The translations under genes and the position numbers were made by a program. A stretch of DNA of 59,884 nt from an archaeon (GTDB lineage: Archaea > Nanobdellota > Nanobdellia > Woesearchaeales > GW2011-AR9), in contig JABHQR010000014.1 in the NCBI GenBank assembly GCA_018696395.1, positions 1-59,884 on the forward strand. The letters run 5' to 3'. This document shows, piece after piece, positions 27,312-35,875 of this stretch; the stretch's first letter is position 1; each line of letters opens with the position of its first letter. The notes beneath the pieces were generated by a model. It made no database searches, had not been told where the DNA came from, and saw only the letters and a program-made list of their open reading frames with translations.

Positions 27312-29156
27312 TTACTCCACAGTCACACTTTTAGCTAAATTTCTTGGTTGATCAATTTCACAACCTCTTTCTTTAGCAACGTAATATGATAATAATTGTA
27401 ATGGTACAGAATTAATTATCGCTTGTAAATAATCCGGTACTTCTGGAACTCTTATGACATAACTATCTTCCCCAACATTATCTTGAATTTCTCGATCATT
27501 ATCATTTGCAATTACAATAATTTTTCCTTTACGAGATTTAACCTCCTGTACATTACTCAATAACTTGTCATATACTATCCCTTCGTTCTTATTAGCAATT
27601 ACAATTATGGGCATGCCTTCTTCAATTAATGCTATTGGTCCATGTTTCAATTCTCCTGCAGGAAATGCTTCACTATGAATATAAGAAATTTCTTTAAGTT
27701 TTAATGAACCTTCTAATGCAGTTGCGATGTTAAGACCTCTGCCTAAATAGAAACAATTATTTTTTGTAGCAACAAATTTAGCAATTTCTTTTATTTTTTC
27801 TTCCTCCTCAAAAGTTTGTTTAACTAAATCAGGAATGTTTTTCAAATTGTTCAATATTTTTTCAGCAGTCTGGTTTGTAATGGTTCCTTTAATCTTACCT
27901 AAATGTACCATCAACAATATCCCACATAAAACTTGGCCAGTAAACGCTTTAGTTGATGCTACTCCAATTTCTGATCCAGCTCTGATATAATTTCCGGAAT
28001 CAACTTCTCTTGAGATAGAACTTCCAACAACATTAACAATCCCAAAACATCTCAATCCATTTTCTTTTGCAGTTTTTAATGCTGCTAATGTGTCTGCAGT
28101 TTCACCGCTTTGGGAAATTGCTACAAATAAATCATTTTTATTAATAATTGGATTTTTGTACCTGAATTCTGAAGCGTATTCTACATCTACTTTAATTCTG
28201 GAATATTTTTCAATCAGATGTTTAATTACTAATGATGCGTGCCATGATGTTCCACATGACGCTATGATTATCTTGTTAAGGTTTTTTACAAATTCTGGTT
28301 GTAATTTATCAGTAAATTTACTATCATGATTTTCCATATCAATTCTTCCTGCTAAGCAGTTACGTAATGTATCCGGTTGTTCATGGATTTCTTTTAACAT
28401 GAAATGTTCATAACCATTTTTTTCTATGTTAGACAAATTCCATTTAATGTGGTCAACATTTCTTTTTAGTTTATCACAATCTTGATGTAAGTTATGTACT
28501 TGAAAATTCTTCCTGTCAATTTCTAATATGTCATCATCTTCTAAATATAATGCTCTTCTTGTGTGTTCCAAAAATGCAGCAGGATCTGAAGCTACAAAAA
28601 ATTCTCTTTGGCCAATACCTAACACTAATGGGCTTCCTTTACGTGCGGCGTAAATTTTTTCTTCATTTTTATTAATTAAGACTAATCCATAAGCGCCAAC
28701 AACTTCATGTAATGCATTTTTTATAGCCTTGAGGGTATTTTGGTTGGCAGAATTTTTATGATGATAATCAATAAGTTTAGTTAATACTTCTGTGTCAGTA
28801 TCTGAATAAAATTGGTATCCTCTTTTGATAAGTTCTTTTTTCAAATTAACATAATTTTCTATGATACCATTATGTACTAAGAATAAACTTCTATCTCCAT
28901 TATGGTGTGGGTGTGCATTAGCTTCGTTAGGTATGCCATGGGTTGCCCATCTGGTATGGGAGATTCCAATATCTCCATTAATTGTAGTTGATTTTAAGTT
29001 ATTAACTTTACCTACGACTTTGTTCAATTGGATAAAATTATCTTTCAGAATAGCAATCCCAGCAGAATCATAACCTCTATATTCTAATCGTTCTAATCCT
29101 TTTACTAGAATTGGATAAGCTTCTCTTTCACCTAAATACGCAATAATTCCACACAT
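27312..29156 (-). CDS. glmS: Glutamine-fructose-6-phosphate aminotransferase (isomerizing)
   Basis: It makes glucosamine-6-phosphate from fructose-6-phosphate and glutamine, the first step to UDP-GlcNAc and surface glycans. The N-terminal glutaminase domain begins MCGIIAYLG with the catalytic Cys at residue 2, followed by RLEYRGYDSAG and SHTRWATHG. Two SIS sugar-isomerase domains follow (CGTSWHA and SQSGETADTLAALK; GRGLNIATALEGSLKLKE), and the end AKSVTVE is typical. The length of 614 aa is normal. The product would feed glycosylation of the surface proteins encoded earlier in the window. Confidence 0.96.
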   Translation of the reverse strand: MCGIIAYLGEREAYPILVKGLERLEYRGYDSAGIAILKDNFIQLNKVVGKVNNLKSTTINGDIGISHTRWATHGIPNEANAHPHHNGDRSLFLVHNGIIENYVNLKKELIKRGYQFYSDTDTEVLTKLIDYHHKNSANQNTLKAIKNALHEVVGAYGLVLINKNEEKIYAARKGSPLVLGIGQREFFVASDPAAFLEHTRRALYLEDDDILEIDRKNFQVHNLHQDCDKLKRNVDHIKWNLSNIEKNGYEHFMLKEIHEQPDTLRNCLAGRIDMENHDSKFTDKLQPEFVKNLNKIIIASCGTSWHASLVIKHLIEKYSRIKVDVEYASEFRYKNPIINKNDLFVAISQSGETADTLAALKTAKENGLRCFGIVNVVGSSISREVDSGNYIRAGSEIGVASTKAFTGQVLCGILLMVHLGKIKGTITNQTAEKILNNLKNIPDLVKQTFEEEEKIKEIAKFVATKNNCFYLGRGLNIATALEGSLKLKEISYIHSEAFPAGELKHGPIALIEEGMPIIVIANKNEGIVYDKLLSNVQEVKSRKGKIIVIANDNDREIQDNVGEDSYVIRVPEVPDYLQAIINSVPLQLLSYYVAKERGCEIDQPRNLAKSVTVE

Positions 29157-29302
29157 CTTAATTACCTCTTAATTTATTATAATAATCCTTAGTTAATTAT
29201 GTTTACCTCATTCTCATTTTAATGAAAAGTTAGTGCTTAGTTGGGTTTAAGAAGTTTGTGAAAGTTAAGAATGTAAAAAGGGAAAAAATAAATAATAAAA
29301 AT

Positions 29303-29908
29303 CTATCTATTTGTGTAAATTCCATCATGAGATTCATCAAGACCCATGTAAATTACATCACGGCAATTAAGATTATCAATTTTTGGAATTGCATCAAGTA
29401 CACTTTGTGCTTCATAATTAATACCTTCAAGATCATATGATTCTAAATCTATTCCAATCTCTTCGTGGTCCATACCCTCATATCTGTTGAAAAAATCTAA
29501 TTTATTTTCAATATTACTATCTTTAATTATGGTATATAATAAGAATGCTTCAGACATGTCATTGTCTGTACTTACTTCAAGCCTGTGATTACCAGATGTG
29601 CTCATGTGTACTCTTGGTTTTTCACTTTGAACTGTTAAATAATTTAATTCTAGTGATGGGTTATTTTTATCATAACAATTAACCCCATATTCTGTAGTGG
29701 CTGGGTCAAATTCTCTTAATGTTGCTTCAGTTTCTTCAATCATTGATGGCAAGTCATTTTCGAATATTGTTCTAACTTCTTCGTCAGTCCATTTGTAACT
29801 CTCTTGATTGTGGTCTGCGATAATGGAGTTATAATCTGCCACTTGTGGTTTCTCTTGAGCACATCCAATTGCTAAAGGTGCTACTAAAATTATTCTTTTT
29901 AAATTCAT
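29303..29908 (-). CDS. Putative secreted lipoprotein of unknown function
   Basis: This 201-aa protein starts with a short signal peptide and a lipobox-like APLAIGC with the Cys at about residue 16. A polar, acidic body with no recognised domain follows. It is probably exported and held at the membrane by the lipidated Cys, as in other archaeal lipoproteins. The ATG has an AGAGGACAC site before it. Three further cysteines lie in the body. No function can be assigned. Confidence 0.65.
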   Translation of the reverse strand: MNLKRIILVAPLAIGCAQEKPQVADYNSIIADHNQESYKWTDEEVRTIFENDLPSMIEETEATLREFDPATTEYGVNCYDKNNPSLELNYLTVQSEKPRVHMSTSGNHRLEVSTDNDMSEAFLLYTIIKDSNIENKLDFFNRYEGMDHEEIGIDLESYDLEGINYEAQSVLDAIPKIDNLNCRDVIYMGLDESHDGIYTNR

Positions 29909-30039
29909 TTTTGTGTCCTCTTGTTTGTTGTGTTGTTCCTCTCAAGTAGTGATTTATAAACTTTTCGGTATTTTTTAGTAAATTAGTTATTTTTTGGCTG
30001 GTTATGTTTAGAAAGTAATCTTAAATTATTCTTAGTAAC

Positions 30040-30052
30040 TTTTATAAATAAA
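30040..30052 (+). promoter_or_regulatory. TATA-like promoter of the L7Ae operon
   Basis: CTTTTATAAATAA lies about 190 bp before the L7Ae start. Transcription some 25 bp downstream would produce an unusually long leader of about 165 nt. Confidence 0.5.
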
Positions 30053-30074
30053 CTGTATTTCTCAATGGATATTG

Positions 30075-30239
30075 CCAATGAGCTAGTTGCTTACTAAGGA
30101 GGCGTTCAAATACTCTTTCTTAAAATAAGCTGAAAACTAGTAAAAAATACATCGGTAAATTAAAGTCAAAATAACACAAGAAAAAGTTAATTGCTTTTTC
30201 TGTGCATGACTAAATGACTGTTAAAGGAGGTCAAATAAA
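30075..30239 (+). promoter_or_regulatory. Long L7Ae leader with a strong hairpin
   Basis: The presumed 5' leader carries a hairpin at 30175-30204: CAC, a bulged A, AGAAAAAG, loop TTAATTG, CTTTTTCT, GTG (11 paired bases). A weaker TAGT/ACTA hairpin is near 30084-30096. The ribosome site AAAGGAGGT precedes the ATG. L7Ae is known to control its own message through a kink-turn in some archaea. I could not identify a clear kink-turn here, so this is a candidate only. Confidence 0.4.
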
Positions 30240-30569
30240 ATGGTTGATGAATCAAAAGTATTGGAAGCAGTGGAGATTGCTCGGAACACAGGTAAAATTA
30301 GAAAGGGTTCTAATGAGGCAACTAAAGCTATAGAAAAAGGAGAAGCTAAACTTGTAGTTTATGCTGGGGACATTAGTCCAAAAGAAATTGTAATGCACTT
30401 CCCTTTATTATGTAAGGATAAGAACGTTCTTTGTGTGGAAATTTCTAAGAAAGAAGATCTTGGTGCAGCAGCAGGTATACCTGTTTCAACGTCAGCAGTA
30501 GCTATCGTTAAGGAAGGTGATGCTAAAGCAATTATCGAATCTTTAGCTAATGAGAATAATCAGGAATAA
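30240..30569 (+). CDS. rpl7ae: Ribosomal protein L7Ae (eL8)
   Basis: This kink-turn-binding protein belongs to the large ribosomal subunit, and in archaea it also belongs to C/D and H/ACA RNPs and RNase P. The family core is clear: KIRKGSNEATKAIEKGEAKLV, YAGDISPKEIVMHFPLLC, and GAAAGIPVSTSAVAIV near the end. At 109 aa it is slightly shorter than usual. It is the first gene of the L7Ae-S28e-L24e-NDK-EF-2 series, with S28e 15 bp behind. Confidence 0.96.
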   Translation: MVDESKVLEAVEIARNTGKIRKGSNEATKAIEKGEAKLVVYAGDISPKEIVMHFPLLCKDKNVLCVEISKKEDLGAAAGIPVSTSAVAIVKEGDAKAIIESLANENNQE

Positions 30570-30584
30570 TTTTGGTGATAAAAA

Positions 30585-30893
30585 ATGGCCAAAAAAATTT
30601 TTAAAAAGGATGAAAAGGGAAGCAAAGGTAGCAAAAGTGAAGGTAATAGAGTAGATGGCGAATTAAGATTTCAAGATGCATATCCTGCAGAAGTTAAAGA
30701 AATTGTTGGAAGAGCTGGAAGTAGGGGAGAACTTACTCAAGTTATGGCATTAATTTTAGATGGAAGAGATAAAAATAAAGCTATGCGAAGGAACGTTAAA
30801 GGCCCTGTAAGAGTGGGAGATATCTTGATGTTACTTGATACTGAAGTTGAAGCCCAAAAATTAGGCGGCGGAAGAAGAGGAAAGAAAAGGTAA
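30585..30893 (+). CDS. rps28e: Ribosomal protein S28e (eS28) with N-terminal extension
   Basis: Residues about 30-95 are S28e: [36 protein letters not shown] and a C-terminal LGGGRRGK. This small-subunit OB-fold protein lies near the mRNA exit. The first 28 residues (Lys, Ser and Gly rich) are an extension over the usual length of about 70 aa. The ATG at 30585 has only a weak GGTGAT site 10 bases before it. No ATG is found between the extension and the core, so the extension looks real. L24e follows after 7 bp. Confidence 0.93.
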   Translation: MAKKIFKKDEKGSKGSKSEGNRVDGELRFQDAYPAEVKEIVGRAGSRGELTQVMALILDGRDKNKAMRRNVKGPVRVGDILMLLDTEVEAQKLGGGRRGKKR

Positions 30894-30900
30894 TTAAAAG

Positions 30901-31092
30901 ATGGCAAGTTGTAGTTTTTGCGGAACCAGAATCGAAAGAGGTACTGGTAAAATCTTTGTTTATGCTAATGGTAAAGTATTAAATTTTTGTAAAATGAAAT
31001 GTGAAAAGAATATGTTAAAATTAAAAAGAAAACCTTTGAACATTAAGTGGACAAAAGCTTACCATGATGAAAAAAATAAACATAAAAAATAA
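30901..31092 (+). CDS. rpl24e: Ribosomal protein L24e (eL24), zinc-ribbon
   Basis: This 63-aa large-subunit protein has the C4 zinc ribbon of archaeal L24e: CSFCGTRIERGTGKIFVYANG, then FCKMKCEKN. The order L7Ae-S28e-L24e is conserved in many archaea. It ends in a Lys-rich tail, and a T-rich stretch follows immediately. Confidence 0.95.
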   Translation: MASCSFCGTRIERGTGKIFVYANGKVLNFCKMKCEKNMLKLKRKPLNIKWTKAYHDEKNKHKK

Positions 31093-31108
31093 TTTTTTAT
31101 TTTTTTAA
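31093..31108 (+). terminator. T-rich stretch after L24e
   Basis: TTTTTTATTTTTTTAAC follows the stop codon of L24e closely and could end or attenuate the ribosomal transcript ahead of ndk. Confidence 0.4.
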
Positions 31109-31125
31109 CAATTGTTGTAATTAAA

Positions 31126-31143
31126 AGTTCAACTCTTTGAACT
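31126..31143 (+). promoter_or_regulatory. Short hairpin in the L24e-ndk spacer
   Basis: AGTTCAA, loop CTCT and TTGAACT form a perfect 7-bp hairpin. It lies between the T-rich stretch and ndk and may belong to the ndk leader or to the processed end of the ribosomal message. Confidence 0.35.
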
Positions 31144-31206
31144 AATCAATTCATATAATTATGAAACAGATGATGATTAATCAAAAGAGGGTAAGAGAGG
31201 TTAAAA

Positions 31207-31698
31207 ATGATTGAGAAAACTTTAGTTTTGTTAAAACCTGATGCAGTGCAAAGGGGTTTAATGGGAAGAATTATTTCTAGATTTGAAGATGCTGGTTTCA
31301 AAGTAATCGGAGCTAAGATGGTTTGGATGGATAAAGAGTTTGGTAAAAAACATTATTTTGATGTTGCTGAACGAAGAGGCGAGCAAGTTCTAAAAGTACT
31401 TTTAGAATTCATGACGCGTGGCCCAGTAATGGCAATGTGTGTTGAAGGAATTAATGCTGTTGAAAATGTTAGAAAAATGGTTGGATCTACTGAACCTAAA
31501 TCTGCACAACCAGGTACTATTAGAGGGGATTTTGCACATGTGAGTTATGGTTATGCTGATAATAATGGTATCGGTATAAAAAATTTAATCCATGCTTCAG
31601 GTAATGTTGAAGAAGCAAAACAAGAAGTTGGATTATGGTTTAAGGATGAAGAATTGCATAGTTATAAAACGGTGCATGAGATTCATATTCGTGAATAA
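31207..31698 (+). CDS. ndk: Nucleoside diphosphate kinase
   Basis: It equilibrates nucleoside di- and triphosphates by a phosphohistidine intermediate. The N terminus TLVLLKPDAVQRGLMG, the RPGTIRGDF-like loop QPGTIRGDFAHVS and the active-site His in NLIHASGNVEEA are intact. The length of 163 aa is slightly above the usual 150. GAGAGG precedes the ATG. In archaea ndk commonly follows the L7Ae-S28e-L24e genes, as here. Confidence 0.96.
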   Translation: MIEKTLVLLKPDAVQRGLMGRIISRFEDAGFKVIGAKMVWMDKEFGKKHYFDVAERRGEQVLKVLLEFMTRGPVMAMCVEGINAVENVRKMVGSTEPKSAQPGTIRGDFAHVSYGYADNNGIGIKNLIHASGNVEEAKQEVGLWFKDEELHSYKTVHEIHIRE

Positions 31699-31743
31699 TG
31701 ATTAAAAATTAATAAAAAAAATTACAAGTGAGGTATAATTAAA

Positions 31744-33933
31744 ATGGCTGAAAAGATGGTTGAAAAAGTAACTAGGATTATGAAAAATCCTGAACAGATT
31801 AGAAATATTGCTATCTGTGCACATATTGACCATGGGAAAACAACTTTCTCAGATAATTTATTAGCGGGAGCAGGTATGATGAGTGAGGAACTTGCAGGTA
31901 AAGCAAGGAACTTAGATTTTCATGATGACGAAGCTGAAAGAGGGATCACAATTGATTCTGCATCAGTATCTATGGTGCATCAAGTAGGGGACAAAGAGTT
32001 TTTAATTAACTTAATTGATACTCCTGGTCACGTAGATTTTGGTGGTGACGTAACAAGAGCAATGAGAGCAGTAGATGGTGCAATTACTTTATTGTGTGCT
32101 TCTGAAGGTGCAATGCCTCAGACAGAAACTGTATTAAGACAAGCTCTTAGGGAAAAAGTTAAACCAATTTTATTCATCAATAAAGTTGATCGATTAATCA
32201 AAGAACTCCAATTAACTCCTGAACAAATGCAGCAAAGATTTATTGCACAAATTACTGAAGTTAACAAAATCATTAGGGGATTAGTTCCTGAAGAATTTAA
32301 AGATGAATGGGTTGCAAGGGTTGAAGATGGTTCTGTGGCTTTTGGTTCTGCTTTTCATAATTGGGCTTTAAGTGTGCCTTACATGAAAAAGAAAGGAATT
32401 AGTTTTAAAGATATTATCGACGCATACCAAGGCGACGACGATGAAGGGTGGAAAGCTTTAGCAAAGAAAGCACCATTACATGAAGTTGTTCTTGATATGG
32501 TAATTGGGCATCACCCAAACCCAGTGGACGCACAAAAATATAGAGTTCCTAAAATCTGGCAAGGAGATTTAGAAAGTTCTGATGGTAAGGGTTTAACCAC
32601 TTGTGATCCTAATGGAAGATTATATTTTGTAATTACTAAAGTTGTTGTTGATCCTCAAGCTGGGGAAATTGCGGCTGGTAGATTATTTTCAGGAACAATG
32701 AAGAAAGGTGAAGAAGTTTACCTTAATGTAGCTAATGTACCAGGAAGAATTCAGCAAGTTTATGTGTATAATGGTGCAAAAAGAGAAATTGTAGATAATG
32801 TGCCTGCTGGTAATATTATTGGTATTGGTGGGATGAAAGGTGGTTATCCTGGAGAAACAATTACCTCTAATGGTCCTGGGGAAGCATTTGAAAAAATTTC
32901 ACATATTTTTGAACCTGTTGTTAGTAAAGCTATTGAAGCTAAAAAACCTGCAGATTTACCAAAATTGATCGAAGTGTTAAGACAAATTCAAAAAGAAGAT
33001 CCTTCCATTAAAGTTGAAATTAATGAAGAAACAGGTGAACATTTAATGCATGGTATGGGTGAGCTACACTTAGAAATTATTGAAAATAGAATTAAAAGTG
33101 AAAAAGGTGTAGATGTAAAAACTTCTCCCCCTATTGTTGTTTACAGAGAAGCTGTAACAAGAGAGAGTGAAGAAGCCGAAGGAAAATCACCTAACAAACA
33201 CAATAGACTTTATTTTAAAGTTGAACCTTTGGATCCAGTTATTATTGAAGCAATTAAAGAGAAGAAGATTCCTCTTGGAAAATATAAAAAGAAAGAAAAT
33301 GAATTAGTTGCTTTCTTGAGAGAAGAAGCTGGATGGGATACTAAAGTTGCAAGTAAGGTTAAAGCAATAATTAATGGTAACATGTTTGTTGATTCAACAA
33401 GGGGTATTGTACACATTAATGAAATCATGGAAATGGTATTAGAAATGTTTACAGATGTAACCAAAGCTGGACCTTTAGCAAAAGAACCTTGTGTTAATAT
33501 GAAAGTTTCATTAATGGACTGTAAATTACATGAAGATGCAATTCACAGAGGCCCAGCACAATTATATCCTGCAGTAAGGGAAGGTATTAGGGCGGCTATG
33601 ATGAGTGGAGTTCCTGTACTTTATGAACCTTTACAAATTACAAGGATTGAAGCACCTAACGATTACATGGGTGAAGTTTCAAAACTAATCTCTTCAAGAA
33701 GGGGCCAGTTATTGAGTATGGATCAAGAAGGTGACATTACTGTAATCTTAGCAAAGATGCCTGTGGGTGAACTTTTCGGATGGAGTAACGATTTGAGAAG
33801 TGCAACTGGTGGTCGTGGTAACAGTAGTTTAGTAGACCAAGTGTTTGAAAGATTGCCTGGTGAATTACAAGATAAAGTTATCTCTAAGATTGTACAAAGA
33901 AAAGGTTTAAGTGAAGGTTCTTTAGGGGCTTAA
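31744..33933 (+). CDS. fusA: Elongation factor 2 (aEF-2)
   Basis: This translocation GTPase has 729 aa. The G1 loop AHIDHGKTTFSDNLLA, the G2 Thr region ERGITIDSASV, the G3 DTPGHVDFGGD and the G4 NKVDR are in place, and domains II-V follow. The diphthamide acceptor loop in domain IV reads HEDAIHRGPAQLYPAVRE with the modifiable His at about residue 601. The C-terminal LRSATGGRGNSS differs from the common archaeal LRSATQGRA form. The ATG follows GTGAGGT. The conserved His fits the presence of Dph2 pieces in the window. In many archaea infB rather than the EF-2 gene follows ndk. Confidence 0.97.
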   Translation: MAEKMVEKVTRIMKNPEQIRNIAICAHIDHGKTTFSDNLLAGAGMMSEELAGKARNLDFHDDEAERGITIDSASVSMVHQVGDKEFLINLIDTPGHVDFGGDVTRAMRAVDGAITLLCASEGAMPQTETVLRQALREKVKPILFINKVDRLIKELQLTPEQMQQRFIAQITEVNKIIRGLVPEEFKDEWVARVEDGSVAFGSAFHNWALSVPYMKKKGISFKDIIDAYQGDDDEGWKALAKKAPLHEVVLDMVIGHHPNPVDAQKYRVPKIWQGDLESSDGKGLTTCDPNGRLYFVITKVVVDPQAGEIAAGRLFSGTMKKGEEVYLNVANVPGRIQQVYVYNGAKREIVDNVPAGNIIGIGGMKGGYPGETITSNGPGEAFEKISHIFEPVVSKAIEAKKPADLPKLIEVLRQIQKEDPSIKVEINEETGEHLMHGMGELHLEIIENRIKSEKGVDVKTSPPIVVYREAVTRESEEAEGKSPNKHNRLYFKVEPLDPVIIEAIKEKKIPLGKYKKKENELVAFLREEAGWDTKVASKVKAIINGNMFVDSTRGIVHINEIMEMVLEMFTDVTKAGPLAKEPCVNMKVSLMDCKLHEDAIHRGPAQLYPAVREGIRAAMMSGVPVLYEPLQITRIEAPNDYMGEVSKLISSRRGQLLSMDQEGDITVILAKMPVGELFGWSNDLRSATGGRGNSSLVDQVFERLPGELQDKVISKIVQRKGLSEGSLGA

Positions 33934-33982
33934 TTTTTTTTTTAATTAATTTTTTCTTATTAATTTTAACTGTTTTTTTTAA
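33934..33982 (+). terminator. T-rich region between convergent EF-2 and AbrB/PhoU genes
   Basis: A run of ten T residues just after the EF-2 stop is followed by further T runs, a typical archaeal terminator. Confidence 0.55.
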
Positions 33983-33995
33983 ATAAAATTGAAGA

Positions 33996-34877
33996 TTACA
34001 ATAAATTATCATACTTCAGGATGAAAATATCTCCATACAAAGAATTAATTATCCTTGCTAAATTATGTAAATGTAAATTTTTTTTATCAATTTCATCTCC
34101 TAATTTTAATTTATTTTTTAATATGTATGTTTGTTCTTGATAAATTTCAAAATTTTTGGCGTTAAATTTGTAAAACAGTTCATAACTTTTTCTTAACAAT
34201 TTTATAATTTCTTGTTTAGTTGGTTGTTGTGTTTTATTTGTCTTTTTATTACTTTTATACTCTGTTTCCATTAACCAATTAAATTCGTCGCTTAATTTTT
34301 CTAATCGGTCTAACATTAGGTAATAAAATGGGATTTTAGTAAATTCGTCATGTCCTTTTTTAATCAGAATTCTTTGGCAGTAATTACTCAATTTTTTGAT
34401 ATTTCTATCTAATGTTCTTACTTGAACTAAGTCTTTAGATTCAGACAGTTCAAGACAGAGTAAAATAATTCTTCTAAAAATTGTTTTAAACTCTTCTTCT
34501 GATTCTTTAGTTATGTCTTTAATTATCAAGTAATTTTTTCTTTGTTCCATGATTTCATAACCAATTAGTCTTTGTTCAACTATCTTAATTATTTTTTCTA
34601 GAATTTCATTGTTGATAATTTTGATTTTGATTTCATTAATTCCAGACCTGTATAATCCTTGTAAGACTTTAATAATGGTATGGTCATAATCTTCTGTACT
34701 GATGGTGACTCTGTCTTTTAACTCTTTATTAACAGAAATGATAATCTTGTTTCCAACAATATTTAAATTGACAATTTTTGATTTGTTTAATTTTTGCTCT
34801 TTAATCCATTCAATTGGTAAAGTTACAGTATATGATTTTCTATCTCTTGGTCCTTGGGCAGTAAGTTTTTTTTCCAT
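33996..34877 (-). CDS. AbrB-type DNA-binding domain plus PhoU-like domain regulator
   Basis: Residues 1-50 have the SpoVT/AbrB swapped-hairpin form (SYTVTLPIEWIKEQKLNKSK, then VNLNIVGNKIIISV). The rest is helical, in the manner of PhoU repeats (about 125-290). This AbrB-PhoU arrangement is common in archaea and is usually annotated as a phosphate-uptake or general regulator. No phosphate transporter gene is near, so its target is unknown. There is no Shine-Dalgarno site. Confidence 0.78.
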   Translation of the reverse strand: MEKKLTAQGPRDRKSYTVTLPIEWIKEQKLNKSKIVNLNIVGNKIIISVNKELKDRVTISTEDYDHTIIKVLQGLYRSGINEIKIKIINNEILEKIIKIVEQRLIGYEIMEQRKNYLIIKDITKESEEEFKTIFRRIILLCLELSESKDLVQVRTLDRNIKKLSNYCQRILIKKGHDEFTKIPFYYLMLDRLEKLSDEFNWLMETEYKSNKKTNKTQQPTKQEIIKLLRKSYELFYKFNAKNFEIYQEQTYILKNKLKLGDEIDKKNLHLHNLARIINSLYGDIFILKYDNLL

Positions 34878-35010
34878 ATTTTTTGTTTTGTTGTTTGTTT
34901 ATTTAAAATTTTCCTTTGTAATATTGTGTTATATTACAATTATCTTGTTGTAGTTTAAATTATTTATTTTTTCAATGACTACTATTTAATGTACTTAGGG
35001 GGTGCAAAAA

Positions 35011-35379
35011 ATGAGCCAAGAAAATGAACAAAAAAGTTTAGAGAATCTTGTGGTAATACAAGGTTGGGAAGAGTCTGAACGGGGGTGGGGTTGTAGGCCA
35101 GATGGTGGGACACTTCATCTAACAATAACAGATTGTCAAATTTTCATTAAACAATATCAAGATAAAATGCCTACAAATTATATCCCTGATGAATATTCGC
35201 ACCTTCGTGGGACACCTCATATGGCTAGAGTTGACAATGGATTATATCAAGAAATTCAAGAATCAAGGAATGGTATTTGGTTATCTCAGGTTAGGTTAAG
35301 AGATTATGAAAGATCAGGTAGGTTATATGACCTTAGTGTGAGAAAAAGAGGTTGGGTGCCAATGAGTTTAATAAAATAA
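35011..35379 (+). CDS. Small protein with a conserved-looking GWGCRPDGG segment, unknown function
   Basis: A 122-aa polar protein with no recognised family. The segment ERGWGCRPDGGTLHLT followed by NYIPDEYSHLRGTP looks like a conserved core of Trp, Arg, Asp and Gly residues and could be catalytic or ligand-binding. The start is the ATG at 35011: the GTG at 35002 lies within the ribosome site GGGGGTG. It probably forms an operon with the HD hydrolase that begins 10 bp downstream, which hints at a nucleotide-related role. Confidence 0.65.
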   Translation: MSQENEQKSLENLVVIQGWEESERGWGCRPDGGTLHLTITDCQIFIKQYQDKMPTNYIPDEYSHLRGTPHMARVDNGLYQEIQESRNGIWLSQVRLRDYERSGRLYDLSVRKRGWVPMSLIK

Positions 35380-35389
35380 GGTGTGAAAA

Positions 35390-35875
35390 ATGAAAGTTGA
35401 ATTAGCCCAGAAATATGCAACTAAATATCATCAGGGACAGTTTAGGAAAAATGGTGTTACCCCTTATATTGTACATCCTCATGCAGTTGTTAAATATTTA
35501 GAAAAATTTGGAATTAAAGATGAGGTTACTTTATCAATTGCATGGTTACATGATATTGTTGAAGATACTCCTTTAACTTATAGTGATGTTAAGGTTATTT
35601 TTGGAAAAGAGATTGCAGAAGGAGTAAATTATTTGACCCGGAATGTCTGTGCAGAAAATTACAAAAATCGATTAAGTGTGGCTCCAGAAAATATTAAATT
35701 AGTAAAATTATGTGATACTTTACATAATATTACAACATTAAATCAATTAAGCAAAAGGGGAATTGAAAGAAAAGTGGGTGATTGTTTAAATTTTTATATT
35801 CCAATGGCTCAAGAAATATCTCCTGAATTAGCTCAAGAAATGAATTATTGGATTAGTAACTATTGTGGTTTTTAA
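35390..35875 (+). CDS. RelA/SpoT-type HD hydrolase (MESH1-like)
   Basis: This 161-aa stand-alone HD domain matches the (p)ppGpp hydrolase family: AQKYATKYHQGQFRKNGVTP, PYIVHPHAV, AWLHDIVEDTPLT with the HD..ED pair near 55-60, FGKEIAEGVNYLT and a late LVKLCDTLHNI with the final Asp. Such small alarmone hydrolases (MESH1/SAH type) cleave (p)ppGpp or, in animals, NADPH. No synthetase domain is fused. AAGGTG precedes the ATG and the gene is 10 bp from the preceding one. Confidence 0.85.
   Translation: MKVELAQKYATKYHQGQFRKNGVTPYIVHPHAVVKYLEKFGIKDEVTLSIAWLHDIVEDTPLTYSDVKVIFGKEIAEGVNYLTRNVCAENYKNRLSVAPENIKLVKLCDTLHNITTLNQLSKRGIERKVGDCLNFYIPMAQEISPELAQEMNYWISNYCGF

Noticed and set aside
30090-30115. 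tRNA T-arm-like GCGTTCAAATAC
   Set aside because: The flanking bases do not pair and no acceptor stem or anticodon arm can be built. The same holds for GGTTCAAAAT near 1440.
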